From Acidobacteriaceae bacterium (GTDB lineage: Bacteria > Acidobacteriota > Terriglobia > Bryobacterales > Bryobacteraceae): DNA of 45,470 nucleotides. The notes under the pieces were generated by a model. It had not been told where the DNA came from, ran no database searches, and saw only the letters and a program-made list of their open reading frames with translations. This document shows positions 37,153-41,829 of the stretch, in pieces. The translations under genes were made by a program, and so were the position numbers. How positions within the stretch are numbered: position 1 is the first letter of the stretch; every line of letters starts with the position of its first letter. The stretch spans positions 1 to 45,470 of the forward strand of contig CAJCIT010000064.1 in NCBI GenBank assembly GCA_903970405.1. Direction: 5' to 3'.

Positions 37153-37206
37153 AGCCGAGATGACTCTCGGCTCGGCGGGCTAAAGCTAAAGCCCCGCGCC
37201 ACGGGG
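37153..37206 (+). terminator. Two hairpins downstream of the permease gene
   Basis: AGCCGAGA-TGAC-TCTCGGCT (37153-37172, 8-bp perfect stem) is followed by CCCCG-CGCCA-CGGGG (37192-37206). No long T-run follows, so termination may be inefficient or Rho-assisted. They separate the permease gene from the tRNA array. Confidence 0.45.
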
Positions 37207-37290
37207 TGACCCCATCGTGTCTTGCGCGCCTCACCCATGCCAGCCTGCCTCGGCACGCATCGGGTTCTTGAAGCAAGCCTACCCCAACAA

Positions 37291-37377
37291 CGCTGCCCTA
37301 GTGTAAGGCGCTGGTCCCGAAACCAGTGAGTGTCCGAAACCTGGCGTAGGCGGGTTCAAATCCTGCACCGTCCTCCA
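37291..37377 (+). pseudogene. Degenerate tRNA (Ser-like, CGA-type loop), first of the array
   Basis: Recognisable parts: D-stem TGCC/GGCG with CTAGTGTAA, an anticodon arm CTGGT-CCCGAA-ACCAG with only a 6-nt loop, a long variable region (GTGTCCGAAACCTGG area), the T arm GCGGG-TTCAAAT-CCTGC, and ACCGTCC-T-CCA. No 5' strand complementary to ACCGTCC (GGACGGT) is present. The acceptor stem cannot form, so the gene is probably dead. Confidence 0.55.
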
Positions 37378-37433
37378 CACTTTCTTATTGCAACCGGCCC
37401 CGGCGTCATGTTAGTCTCTGTTTAGGTTATTCA

Positions 37434-37535
37434 ATGCGTTTCCTGAGCACACATATCGTCACCACCCCGGCCAATGGCAACCAGCCATTTGGAGAGGGTA
37501 CGCCTGCGTGTGGGCTTGGGAGCCTCAAGAGATGA
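37434..37535 (+). CDS. Tiny reading frame (33 codons) or structured RNA before a terminator
   Basis: An ATG frame begins MRFLSTHIVTTPANGN and ends LGSLKR. It is followed 22 nt later by a strong intrinsic terminator. There is only a weak AGG before the start. The same DNA can fold: CCAATGGC-AACCA-GCCATTTGG at about 37470-37493. A TTGCAA box (about 37389) and a TAGTCT (about 37413) 18 nt apart could be a promoter. It may be a small protein, a leader peptide or a small RNA; I cannot decide. Its position inside a tRNA array, parallel to the unit at 39085-39287, makes chance less likely. Confidence 0.3.
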   Translation: MRFLSTHIVTTPANGNQPFGEGTPACGLGSLKR

Positions 37536-37557
37536 GTTAGAACCTAACACTTTTCTT

Positions 37558-37597
37558 AAAGCCCCGATCCCCGTAGGGATTCGGGGCTTTTTGCTTT
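37558..37597 (+). terminator. Rho-independent terminator inside the tRNA array (first)
   Basis: AAAGCCCCGA and TCCC pair with GGGA and TTCGGGGCTTT around CGTA, followed by TTGCTTTTTT. The downstream tRNAs need their own promoter or readthrough. Confidence 0.92.
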
Positions 37598-37610
37598 TTT
37601 AGCGCGTTGT

Positions 37611-37687
37611 TCCGAGATAGCCAAGCTGGTAAGGCGCCTGACTGTTAATCAGGAAATACGCAGGTTCGAGCCCTGCTCTCGGAGCCA
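37611..37687 (+). tRNA. tRNA-Asn (GTT)
   Basis: Full cloverleaf: acceptor TCCGAGA/TCTCGGA, discriminator G, encoded CCA; D arm GCC-AAGCTGGTAA-GGC; anticodon arm CCTGA-CTGTTAA-TCAGG gives GTT; T arm GCAGG-TTCGAGC-CCTGC. It starts 14 nt after the terminator T-run. Confidence 0.95.
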
Positions 37688-37700
37688 CTTTGTCAGATGC

Positions 37701-37775
37701 TGGCGAGTAGTGTAACTGGCAACATCTCTGGTTCTGAACCAGAGGATCTAGGATCGTCCCCTAGCTCGCCAGCCA
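37701..37775 (+). tRNA. tRNA-Gln (CTG), T-loop ATCGTCC
   Basis: Acceptor TGGCGAG/CTCGCCA, G discriminator, CCA. Anticodon arm TCTGG-TTCTGAA-CCAGA gives CTG. The D stem is weak (TGT/ACA). The T arm is CTAGG-ATCGTCC-CCTAG: position 54 is A and 58 is T instead of the near-universal T54 and A58. Confidence 0.9.
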
Positions 37776-37780
37776 GATTT

Positions 37781-37855
37781 TGGGGGGTAGGCGAATGGCA
37801 AGCCGTCTCGCTTTGAACGAGAAGATTCCAGGTTCGAGTCCTGGCCTCCCAGCCA
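37781..37855 (+). tRNA. tRNA-Gln (TTG)
   Basis: Acceptor TGGGGGG/CCTCCCA (one G-U), discriminator G, CCA. D arm GGC-GAATGGCAA-GCC; anticodon arm TCTCG-CTTTGAA-CGAGA gives TTG; T arm CCAGG-TTCGAGT-CCTGG. Canonical, with UG-starting acceptor as in other bacterial tRNA-Gln. Confidence 0.95.
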
Positions 37856-37860
37856 TTTTC

Positions 37861-37937
37861 GCGGGTGTAGCTCAGGCTGGCAGAGCGCCTCGGTGCCGAC
37901 GAGGATGTCATGAGTTCGAATCTCGTCACCCGCTCCA
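37861..37937 (+). tRNA. tRNA-Gly (GCC)
   Basis: Acceptor GCGGGTG/CACCCGC, discriminator T, CCA. D arm GCTC/GAGC; anticodon arm CCTCG-GTGCCGA-CGAGG gives GCC; T arm ATGAG-TTCGAAT-CTCGT. Canonical. Confidence 0.95.
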
Positions 37938-37961
37938 GGTTCTCTGGATGAGGAAAGTTAC

Positions 37962-38037
37962 GCCTGTTGAGCTAGTGGGGTCATAGCGCCTGTTTGAAGA
38001 ACAGGAGAACTCGGTTCGACTCCGAGAGCAGGCGCCA
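37962..38037 (+). tRNA. tRNA-Phe (GAA)
   Basis: Acceptor GCCTGTT/AGCAGGC (one U-G), discriminator G (A is usual for Phe), CCA. D arm GCTA-GTGGGGTCA-TAGC with linker GA instead of TA; anticodon arm CCTGT-TTGAAGA-ACAGG gives GAA; T arm CTCGG-TTCGACT-CCGAG. Confidence 0.92.
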
Positions 38038-38060
38038 ACCGTTTTTGTGAGCTTTGTTAC

Positions 38061-38136
38061 GCCGAAGTAGCTCAATTGGCAGAGCGGCTGTCTTGTAAAC
38101 AGCGGGCAACCGGTTCGATTCCGGTCTTCGGCTCCA
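38061..38136 (+). tRNA. tRNA-Thr (TGT)
   Basis: Acceptor GCCGAAG/CTTCGGC, discriminator T, CCA. D arm GCTC-AATTGGCA-GAGC; anticodon arm GCTGT-CTTGTAA-ACAGC gives TGT; T arm CCGG-TTCGATT-CCGG core. Canonical. The HNH gene follows after 44 nt. Confidence 0.95.
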
Positions 38137-38180
38137 GATTTGAGAGAGGGGTTACGGTTCAGTGCAAGAAGGAAAGCGTT

Positions 38181-38687
38181 ATGACCATCCAATCGCCCGT
38201 TCTCGTATTGAACGCGAGTTACGAACCAGTGTCCGTCTGTGCCGCCCGCAGGGCCATCACTCTGCTGGTGAAGGGCAAAGCCCGGCTGGAGGAGTGTCAT
38301 GATGCCTGCGTATGGAAAGACATGCGCCTGCCCTCTGTGATCCGGCTGAGCCGTTATCGAAAGATTCCGCAGCGGAGGCATGACGCGACACGTCGCGGCG
38401 TTCTCGCCCGCGACCAGTACACGTGCCAGTACTGCAATGCCCAGTCGCCGGCAGCACGGTTGACCATTGACCATGTGGTTCCCCGATCGCGGGGAGGCGG
38501 CGATACCTGGGAGAATCTGGTCGCGTGCTGCGCTCCGTGTAATCGCAGGAAGGCGAATCGCACACCCATCGAAGCGGGCATGGCGTTGGCCAGGCCGCCG
38601 CGCGCGTCACAGTTGCACACAACGCGGCAAATGATGCGTTCGATGGGCGCTGAAGATCCTAAGTGGAGGAAGTATCTCTATTTCTAG
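38181..38687 (+). CDS. HNH endonuclease embedded in the tRNA array
   Basis: A 168-aa protein. The N-terminal half (VLVLNASYEPVSVCAARRAI, LLVKGKARLEE, LPSVIRLSRY) is the conserved front domain of a widespread bacterial HNH family. The HNH/zinc-ribbon half has C82-x2-C85 (CQYC), D97-H98 in TIDHVVPRSRGG, N112 in TWENLV, and C117-x2-C120-N121 in CAPCNRRK. All three catalytic positions and both Cys pairs are present, so it should be an active DNA nickase or nuclease. The ATG at 38181 has AAGAAGGAAA upstream. It lies between tRNA-Thr and tRNA-His on the same strand. The family is often chromosomal, so mobility is an inference from position. Confidence 0.93.
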   Translation: MTIQSPVLVLNASYEPVSVCAARRAITLLVKGKARLEECHDACVWKDMRLPSVIRLSRYRKIPQRRHDATRRGVLARDQYTCQYCNAQSPAARLTIDHVVPRSRGGGDTWENLVACCAPCNRRKANRTPIEAGMALARPPRASQLHTTRQMMRSMGAEDPKWRKYLYF

Positions 38688-38758
38688 GGTTTAATCATTG
38701 GCGCCGCGGTAGTGGCCGGCTCTTGTGGCGGGCTGGCCGCCCGGCTCCATACATTTAT

Positions 38759-38835
38759 GGTGACGCTAGCTCAATTGGTCAGAGTGTTGGTCTGTGAAAC
38801 CGAAGATTCGGGATCGTTCCCCGAGCGTCACACCA
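38759..38835 (+). tRNA. tRNA-His (GTG), T-loop ATCGTTC
   Basis: Acceptor GTGACGC/GCGTCAC with an encoded extra G at -1 (38759), the HisRS identity element; discriminator A (C is usual in bacteria), CCA. Anticodon arm TTGGT-CTGTGAA-ACCGA gives GTG. The T arm is TCGGG-ATCGTTC-CCCGA, again A54 with T58. Confidence 0.88.
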
Positions 38836-38901
38836 AGTTTTGGCTTGCTCTTCTGAATCGCGCGCGGGTTGTTTGGATTTTTGGGCGGTTGTCGTAGGAA
38901 C

Positions 38902-38980
38902 GGGTTGCGGGGCTGCTGGGAGTGGCCATCTCACTTGCAATGAGAACAACAGCGGAGTTCAAATCTCCGGCGATCCACCA
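38902..38980 (+). tRNA. tRNA-Ala (TGC)
   Basis: Acceptor GGGTTGC/GCGATCC contains the G3-U70 pair that defines tRNA-Ala; discriminator A, CCA. D stem GGCT/GGCC; anticodon arm TCTCA-CTTGCAA-TGAGA gives TGC. The variable region is long for class I (7 nt, ACAACAG). T arm CGGAG-TTCAAAT-CTCCG. Confidence 0.88.
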
Positions 38981-38986
38981 AGCCAT

Positions 38987-39062
38987 CGGGGCGTAGGGAA
39001 GCGGCTATCCCACTTGCCTTGGGAGCAAGGATACGTGAGTTCGAGTCTCACCGCCCCGACCA
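38987..39062 (+). tRNA. tRNA-Pro (TGG)
   Basis: Acceptor CGGGGCG/CGCCCCG, discriminator A, CCA, as in other bacterial tRNA-Pro. D arm GGGA-AGCGGCTA-TCCC; anticodon arm CTTGC-CTTGGGA-GCAAG gives TGG; T arm GTGAG-TTCGAGT-CTCAC. It starts only 6 nt after tRNA-Ala. Confidence 0.95.
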
Positions 39063-39084
39063 TTTTGTTGGAATTATCTGTTGC

Positions 39085-39231
39085 ATGAGTCACAGGCTTC
39101 GCGTTAAGATACAGTCTGAGATGAAACACCTCATGGAACAGATAGTCGTCGATAACATTCCGGAGACCTGGATGCGCAGAAGCGGTATGCGTAAAGACGT
39201 GCGCGTTCGTGAGGGTGCTGTTTCAGTCTAA
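39085..39231 (+). CDS. Tiny gene (48 or 36 codons) before a terminator in the tRNA array
   Basis: An ATG at 39085 begins MSHRLRVKIQSEMKHLMEQI, and an internal ATG at 39121 gives a 36-aa form ending REGAVSV. The product is basic, with an amphipathic helix and MRRSGMRKDVRVREG. A TTGCAT box and a TAAGAT box 18 nt apart (about 39080-39111) would start transcription just before 39121, favouring the short form. It is followed by a perfect 14-bp terminator. I recognise no family. It resembles the arrangement at 37389-37597. Confidence 0.4.
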   Translation: MSHRLRVKIQSEMKHLMEQIVVDNIPETWMRRSGMRKDVRVREGAVSV

Positions 39232-39255
39232 GACTTATTTCTTAGGATTTGAGAC

Positions 39256-39290
39256 AAAAAGCCCTCACTGAAAAGTGAGGGCTTTTTGCT
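39256..39290 (+). terminator. Rho-independent terminator inside the tRNA array (second)
   Basis: AAAAAGCCCTCACT (39256-39269), GAAA, AGTGAGGGCTTTTT (39274-39287): a perfect 14-bp stem. The trailing GGGCTTTTTGCTTTT is the same as in the first terminator of the array. Confidence 0.96.
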
Positions 39291-39297
39291 TTTATGG

Positions 39298-39373
39298 GCG
39301 AGCGAGGCTCGAATGGGAGAGCGCCGGTCCCCAAAACCGGTATTTGCGAGTTCGAATCTCGCCGCTCGCGCCA
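39298..39373 (+). tRNA. tRNA-Trp (CCA) with C33
   Basis: Acceptor GCGAGCG/CGCTCGC, discriminator G (as in bacterial tRNA-Trp), CCA. D arm GCTC-GAATGGGA-GAGC; anticodon arm CCGGT-CCCCAAA-ACCGG gives CCA, but position 33 is C instead of the near-universal U. T arm GCGAG-TTCGAAT-CTCGC. Confidence 0.85.
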
Positions 39374-39379
39374 GTATGT

Positions 39380-39454
39380 GCGGCGGGGGCAGGTTGGATA
39401 TGCACTCGGCTGTCTACCGAGACGAAGCGGGATCGATACCCGTCCGCCGCGCCA
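39380..39454 (+). tRNA. tRNA-Asp (GTC), T-loop ATCGATA
   Basis: Acceptor GCGGCGG/CCGCCGC, discriminator G, CCA. A short D stem GCA/TGC with linker GG; anticodon arm CTCGG-CTGTCTA-CCGAG gives GTC; T arm GCGGG-ATCGATA-CCCGT with A54 and A58. Confidence 0.87.
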
Positions 39455-39467
39455 ATGATCGTAACTG

Positions 39468-39542
39468 TGCGGAGTATCTGGATTGGCCCCAGGGAAGGCT
39501 CATAACCTTCATAAGCGCGTTCGATTCGCGCCTCCGCAACCA
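39468..39542 (+). tRNA. tRNA with CAT anticodon (elongator Met or Ile2)
   Basis: Acceptor TGCGGAG/CTCCGCA, discriminator A, CCA. D stem CTGG/CCAG; anticodon arm GAAGG-CTCATAA-CCTTC gives CAT; T arm GCGCG-TTCGATT-CGCGC. It lacks the initiator features (unpaired 1-72, three G-C pairs in the anticodon stem). Met and lysidine-modified Ile cannot be told apart from sequence alone. Confidence 0.9.
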
Positions 39543-39549
39543 AGTTTAT

Positions 39550-39644
39550 GGAGGAGAGCACAGGTGTGCGGACGGGCCCGATACGCCCGTGAAAGCTGCC
39601 AGATTAGCGGCGACGGTCAGGATCGTTACCTGGCTCCTCCACCA
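39550..39644 (+). tRNA. Unusual long-arm tRNA with GAT anticodon and minimal D arm
   Basis: 95 nt. Acceptor GGAGGAG/CTCCTCC, discriminator A, CCA. The D arm is GCAC-AGGT-GTGC (4-nt loop, as in tRNA-Sec). The anticodon arm is CGGGC-CCGATAC-GCCCG, extendable to 6 bp, giving GAT with C33. The variable region is 26 nt with its own stem GCTGC/GCGGC. T arm TCAGG-ATCGTTA-CCTGG (A54, T58). GAT normally belongs to class I tRNA-Ile, so this combination is abnormal. It may be a SerRS-type or other non-canonical tRNA, or a decayed gene. Confidence 0.6.
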
Positions 39645-39651
39645 TTATTTT

Positions 39652-39726
39652 GGACTGTAAGCTTTGACGGCGAAGCAACCGGCTTTTACCCGGAAGAGTG
39701 GGGTTCAATTCCCTGACGGTCCACCA
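39652..39726 (+). tRNA. tRNA-Lys (TTT)
   Basis: Acceptor GGACTGT/ACGGTCC (one U-G), discriminator A, CCA. D arm GCTT-TGACGGCG-AAGC; anticodon arm CCGG-CTTTTAC-CCGG gives TTT, with an A-A mismatch at 27-43. T arm TGGGG-TTCAATT-CCCTG. Confidence 0.85.
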
Positions 39727-39731
39727 TATTT

Positions 39732-39808
39732 GCCCGATTAGCTCAGCGGATCAGAGCAGGTGGTTTCTACCCACAAGGGCGGCAGTTCGAGTCTGTCATC
39801 GGGTTCCA
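39732..39808 (+). tRNA. tRNA-Arg (TCT)
   Basis: Acceptor GCCCGAT/ATCGGGT with a G1-U72 wobble, discriminator T, CCA. D arm GCTC-AGCGGATCA-GAGC; anticodon arm GTGG-TTTCTAC-CCAC gives TCT with a G-A mismatch at 27-43. T arm GGCAG-TTCGAGT-CTGTC. Confidence 0.87.
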
Positions 39809-39813
39809 GTTTT

Positions 39814-39890
39814 GGGGTCGTGGACAAGTGGTTAAGTCGCTTGATTTTCAATCAGGTTATGCGTGGGTTCGAATCCCATCGGCCCCTCCA
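39814..39890 (+). tRNA. tRNA-Glu (TTC)
   Basis: Acceptor GGGGTCG/CGGCCCC, discriminator T, CCA. D arm GAC-AAGTGGTTAA-GTC; anticodon arm CTTGA-TTTTCAA-TCAGG gives TTC; T arm GTGGG-TTCGAAT-CCCAT. Confidence 0.92.
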
Positions 39891-39901
39891 GCGTTGTTAG
39901 T

Positions 39902-39979
39902 GGCTCCGTAGTTCAGTGGAATCAGAACGCAGCTTTCCTAAAGCTGATGCCGCCAGTTCGAGTCTGGCCGGGGCCTCCA
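39902..39979 (+). tRNA. tRNA-Arg (CCT)
   Basis: Acceptor GGCTCCG/CGGGGCC, discriminator T, CCA. D arm GTTC-AGTGGAATCA-GAAC; anticodon arm CAGCT-TTCCTAA-AGCTG gives CCT; T arm GCCAG-TTCGAGT-CTGGC. Confidence 0.93.
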
Positions 39980-39985
39980 GAGTTT

Positions 39986-40073
39986 GCTCCTGTGGTGTGA
40001 ATTGGATGAGCCCAAACGCTACGAACGTTTTGCCCGAAAGGGGATGCAGGTTCGAGTCCTGCCAGGAGTACCA
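39986..40073 (+). tRNA. Class II tRNA with ACG anticodon (unusual)
   Basis: 88 nt. Acceptor GCTCCTG/CAGGAGT with G1-U72, discriminator A, CCA. Anticodon arm AAACG-CTACGAA-CGTTT gives ACG, the Arg CGN anticodon. The variable region is 15 nt with a CCC-GAAA-GGG hairpin, the class II (Ser/Leu/Tyr) form. The D arm is poorly paired (GGT/GCC). T arm GCAGG-TTCGAGT-CCTGC is canonical. The charged amino acid cannot be read from the sequence. Confidence 0.7.
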
Positions 40074-40082
40074 AAGTAAGAG

Positions 40083-40160
40083 GGGTGGTTAGCTCAGTGG
40101 ATTAAGAGCGCTCGATTCCGAATCGAGAGGTCAGGGGTTCAAGTCCCTTACCGCCCTCCA
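40083..40160 (+). tRNA. tRNA-Arg (CCG)
   Basis: Acceptor GGGTGGT/ACCGCCC (one U-G), discriminator T, CCA. D arm GCTC-AGTGGATTAA-GAGC; anticodon arm CTCGA-TTCCGAA-TCGAG gives CCG; T arm AGGGG-TTCAAGT-CCCTT. Confidence 0.93.
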
Positions 40161-40170
40161 GAGTTTTCTC

Positions 40171-40248
40171 AGCCGGTTAGCTCAGTCTGGTCAGAGCGCC
40201 TGTCCTACAAACAGGGTGTCGTGAGTTCAAATCCCACACCGGCTACCA
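40171..40248 (+). tRNA. tRNA-Val (TAC) with C33
   Basis: Acceptor AGCCGGT/ACCGGCT, discriminator A, CCA. D arm GCTC-AGTCTGGTCA-GAGC; anticodon arm CCTGT-CCTACAA-ACAGG gives TAC, but position 33 is C. T arm GTGAG-TTCAAAT-CCCAC. Confidence 0.88.
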
Positions 40249-40323
40249 GGAACCGCCAATGAGCGGAGAGGACGCGCGGCCGATTGCCGCGTGAAGGAAG
40301 GTAGAGCTTGTCGAATGCATCAA

Positions 40324-40401
40324 GCGGCGCTAGTGTTCAATGGTCCAGCACGTCTCGCTTCCAACGAGAGAGAACCAGTTCGAATCTGGTGCGCCGCTCC
40401 A
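40324..40401 (+). tRNA. tRNA-Gly (TCC), last of the array
   Basis: Acceptor GCGGCGC/GCGCCGC, discriminator T, CCA. D stem GTG/CAC with a large loop; anticodon arm TCTCG-CTTCCAA-CGAGA gives TCC; T arm ACCAG-TTCGAAT-CTGGT. The 75 nt before it contain a GCGGC-CGATT-GCCGC hairpin but no tRNA. Confidence 0.92.
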
Positions 40402-40484
40402 CAGAGCTTGCTGTGGCAGCGCCGGCAGCGAGCGGCGCCATCGATCTTATTGTTGGCGATCTCTACCACCAGAAAGCCGGTGAC

Positions 40485-41648
40485 TTACTGGGCGATGGGC
40501 GCACTCACTACCGGAACCAGCTCACCGTCGCGGATGTTGTACTCGCCGTCGCGCCAGCGCAAGCTGGTGCGGAAGAAGCTCGCCACCCATATCGCGAAGG
40601 CCAAGGCATCCCAAAGCGGGATGAGCGGCATGTGGCGCCATAACCGATTCCGCTTTAAACCGTGCATGCCGATGATCCACATCATGCCGATTCTGAGGGC
40701 AAGGTACACTCCCAGCCAAGCGCAGGCGGCGGCGACGGAAGGACGGAGAGCGATGGCAAACAGCGCCCACGGCAACCCTTGTGTGAAAAACAGCCCGATG
40801 TGGCCGGCCGGCCGCATGTGCCGCATCACCACCATCCAGCGCAATCGCTTGTGAATGAGTTGCCAGAATGAGGCGTAGTCAGAGACGGCGAGCACCGTGT
40901 AGGGAAGCAACTCTACGGTGTGACCTTGCCCCGCGATCAGATTGCCGACCAGGAAGTCATCCCCGGGACGGTTTTCAAGGCTCTGGTAGCCGCCGAATTC
41001 GGCGAGGTTCGCGCGCGTGGTGACGATGGTTGTTCCCAAGGCGAATCTCATCCCTTCCAGTTGGCGTGAGACCAGGATGCCGGCGAAAAAGTCCGACATC
41101 ATTCCGACGGACTGCAGCTTTTCGGCAAAGGTTGTGTCCTCAGTGGACGCGTAGAAACAGGTCACGGCGCCGACGGCGGGGTTTTCCAGGGGAGCCACCA
41201 CCGAGCGCAGATAGTCCGGAGACACGCGAACGTCGCTGTCATTGATGACGAGAACCTCATGCTGCGCTTCGCTGACAAGCCGGACCAGTTTGGCGACTTT
41301 GTCGTTGATGGCGGTTCGTCCTGAGCCGATCAGCAGGCGAATGCGGCGTTCGGGAAAATCGAGGGCCAACTTACGGATGACGGGAACGGCCGGATCTTCC
41401 TCAGCCCCAACGCAGAAGAGAAGTTCGTAGTCGGGGTAATCCTGACGGCACAGGCTGGCGAAGTTGTCGTAAGCTTCATGGTCGAGGCCGCGTATCGGCT
41501 GGATGTTGCTGACTGGAGGCGTGAACGGCAGGCCCGTTTTACGTCGAGTCGAAGTCTGGAAGAATCGCCATGAACTGAAAAGGGCGATCAAGTAGTAGAT
41601 GCTGGGGAATGTCGCCGCCAGTAGCAGTACAGGGACTATCGTGTTCAA
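40485..41648 (-). CDS. hpnI: HpnI/ceramide glucosyltransferase-like glycosyltransferase
   Basis: A 387-aa GT21-like membrane glycosyltransferase. HpnI in hopanoid producers adds an N-acetylglucosamine to bacteriohopanetetrol. An N-terminal transmembrane helix (TIVPVLLLAATFPSIYYLIA) precedes PVSNIQPIRGLD, the DSD motif VINDSDVRVSPDYL, RPGDDFLVGNLI (third Asp) and the R-x-x-R-W motif HKRLRWMVVMR. Three more hydrophobic segments end the protein. I chose a TTG start at 41648: it gives the family's length and puts the membrane helix first, whereas the ATG at 41906 adds ~86 residues and runs into the divergent asnB start. No other hopanoid gene is in view, so the specific role is provisional. Confidence 0.72.
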   Translation of the reverse strand: MNTIVPVLLLAATFPSIYYLIALFSSWRFFQTSTRRKTGLPFTPPVSNIQPIRGLDHEAYDNFASLCRQDYPDYELLFCVGAEEDPAVPVIRKLALDFPERRIRLLIGSGRTAINDKVAKLVRLVSEAQHEVLVINDSDVRVSPDYLRSVVAPLENPAVGAVTCFYASTEDTTFAEKLQSVGMMSDFFAGILVSRQLEGMRFALGTTIVTTRANLAEFGGYQSLENRPGDDFLVGNLIAGQGHTVELLPYTVLAVSDYASFWQLIHKRLRWMVVMRHMRPAGHIGLFFTQGLPWALFAIALRPSVAAACAWLGVYLALRIGMMWIIGMHGLKRNRLWRHMPLIPLWDALAFAIWVASFFRTSLRWRDGEYNIRDGELVPVVSAPIAQ

Positions 41649-41829
41649 ACAATTCAGTTTACCAAAGGCTGGCAGGCCTGATCGCGGAGCGGCCGGCTCA
41701 GCCGAAGGCCGGCTCGTATAATCTAAGAGACGTTTGCGTTGTTGCCGTCCGGAATGAGGACAGGCCACGGATAGGTTTGCGCCGCGCGCTCGCGACGCGA
41801 GTTCCTCTCGCAACGGTGGAGAGATCGAT

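Noticed and set aside
37420..37600. A tmRNA in the tRNA array
   Set aside because: There is no tRNA-Ala-like end with a G3-U70 pair and T arm, and the region ends in an intrinsic terminator without CCA.
38701..38758. A possible extra tRNA ending CCCGGCTCCA
   Set aside because: Only a GC hairpin (CGGGC-TGGC-CGCCCG) is present; no anticodon or T arm can be formed.
37693..40400. Many short frames across the tRNA array
   Set aside because: They are translations of tRNA sequence (repeated RSRT/SSPG-like strings) and have no ribosome-binding sites.
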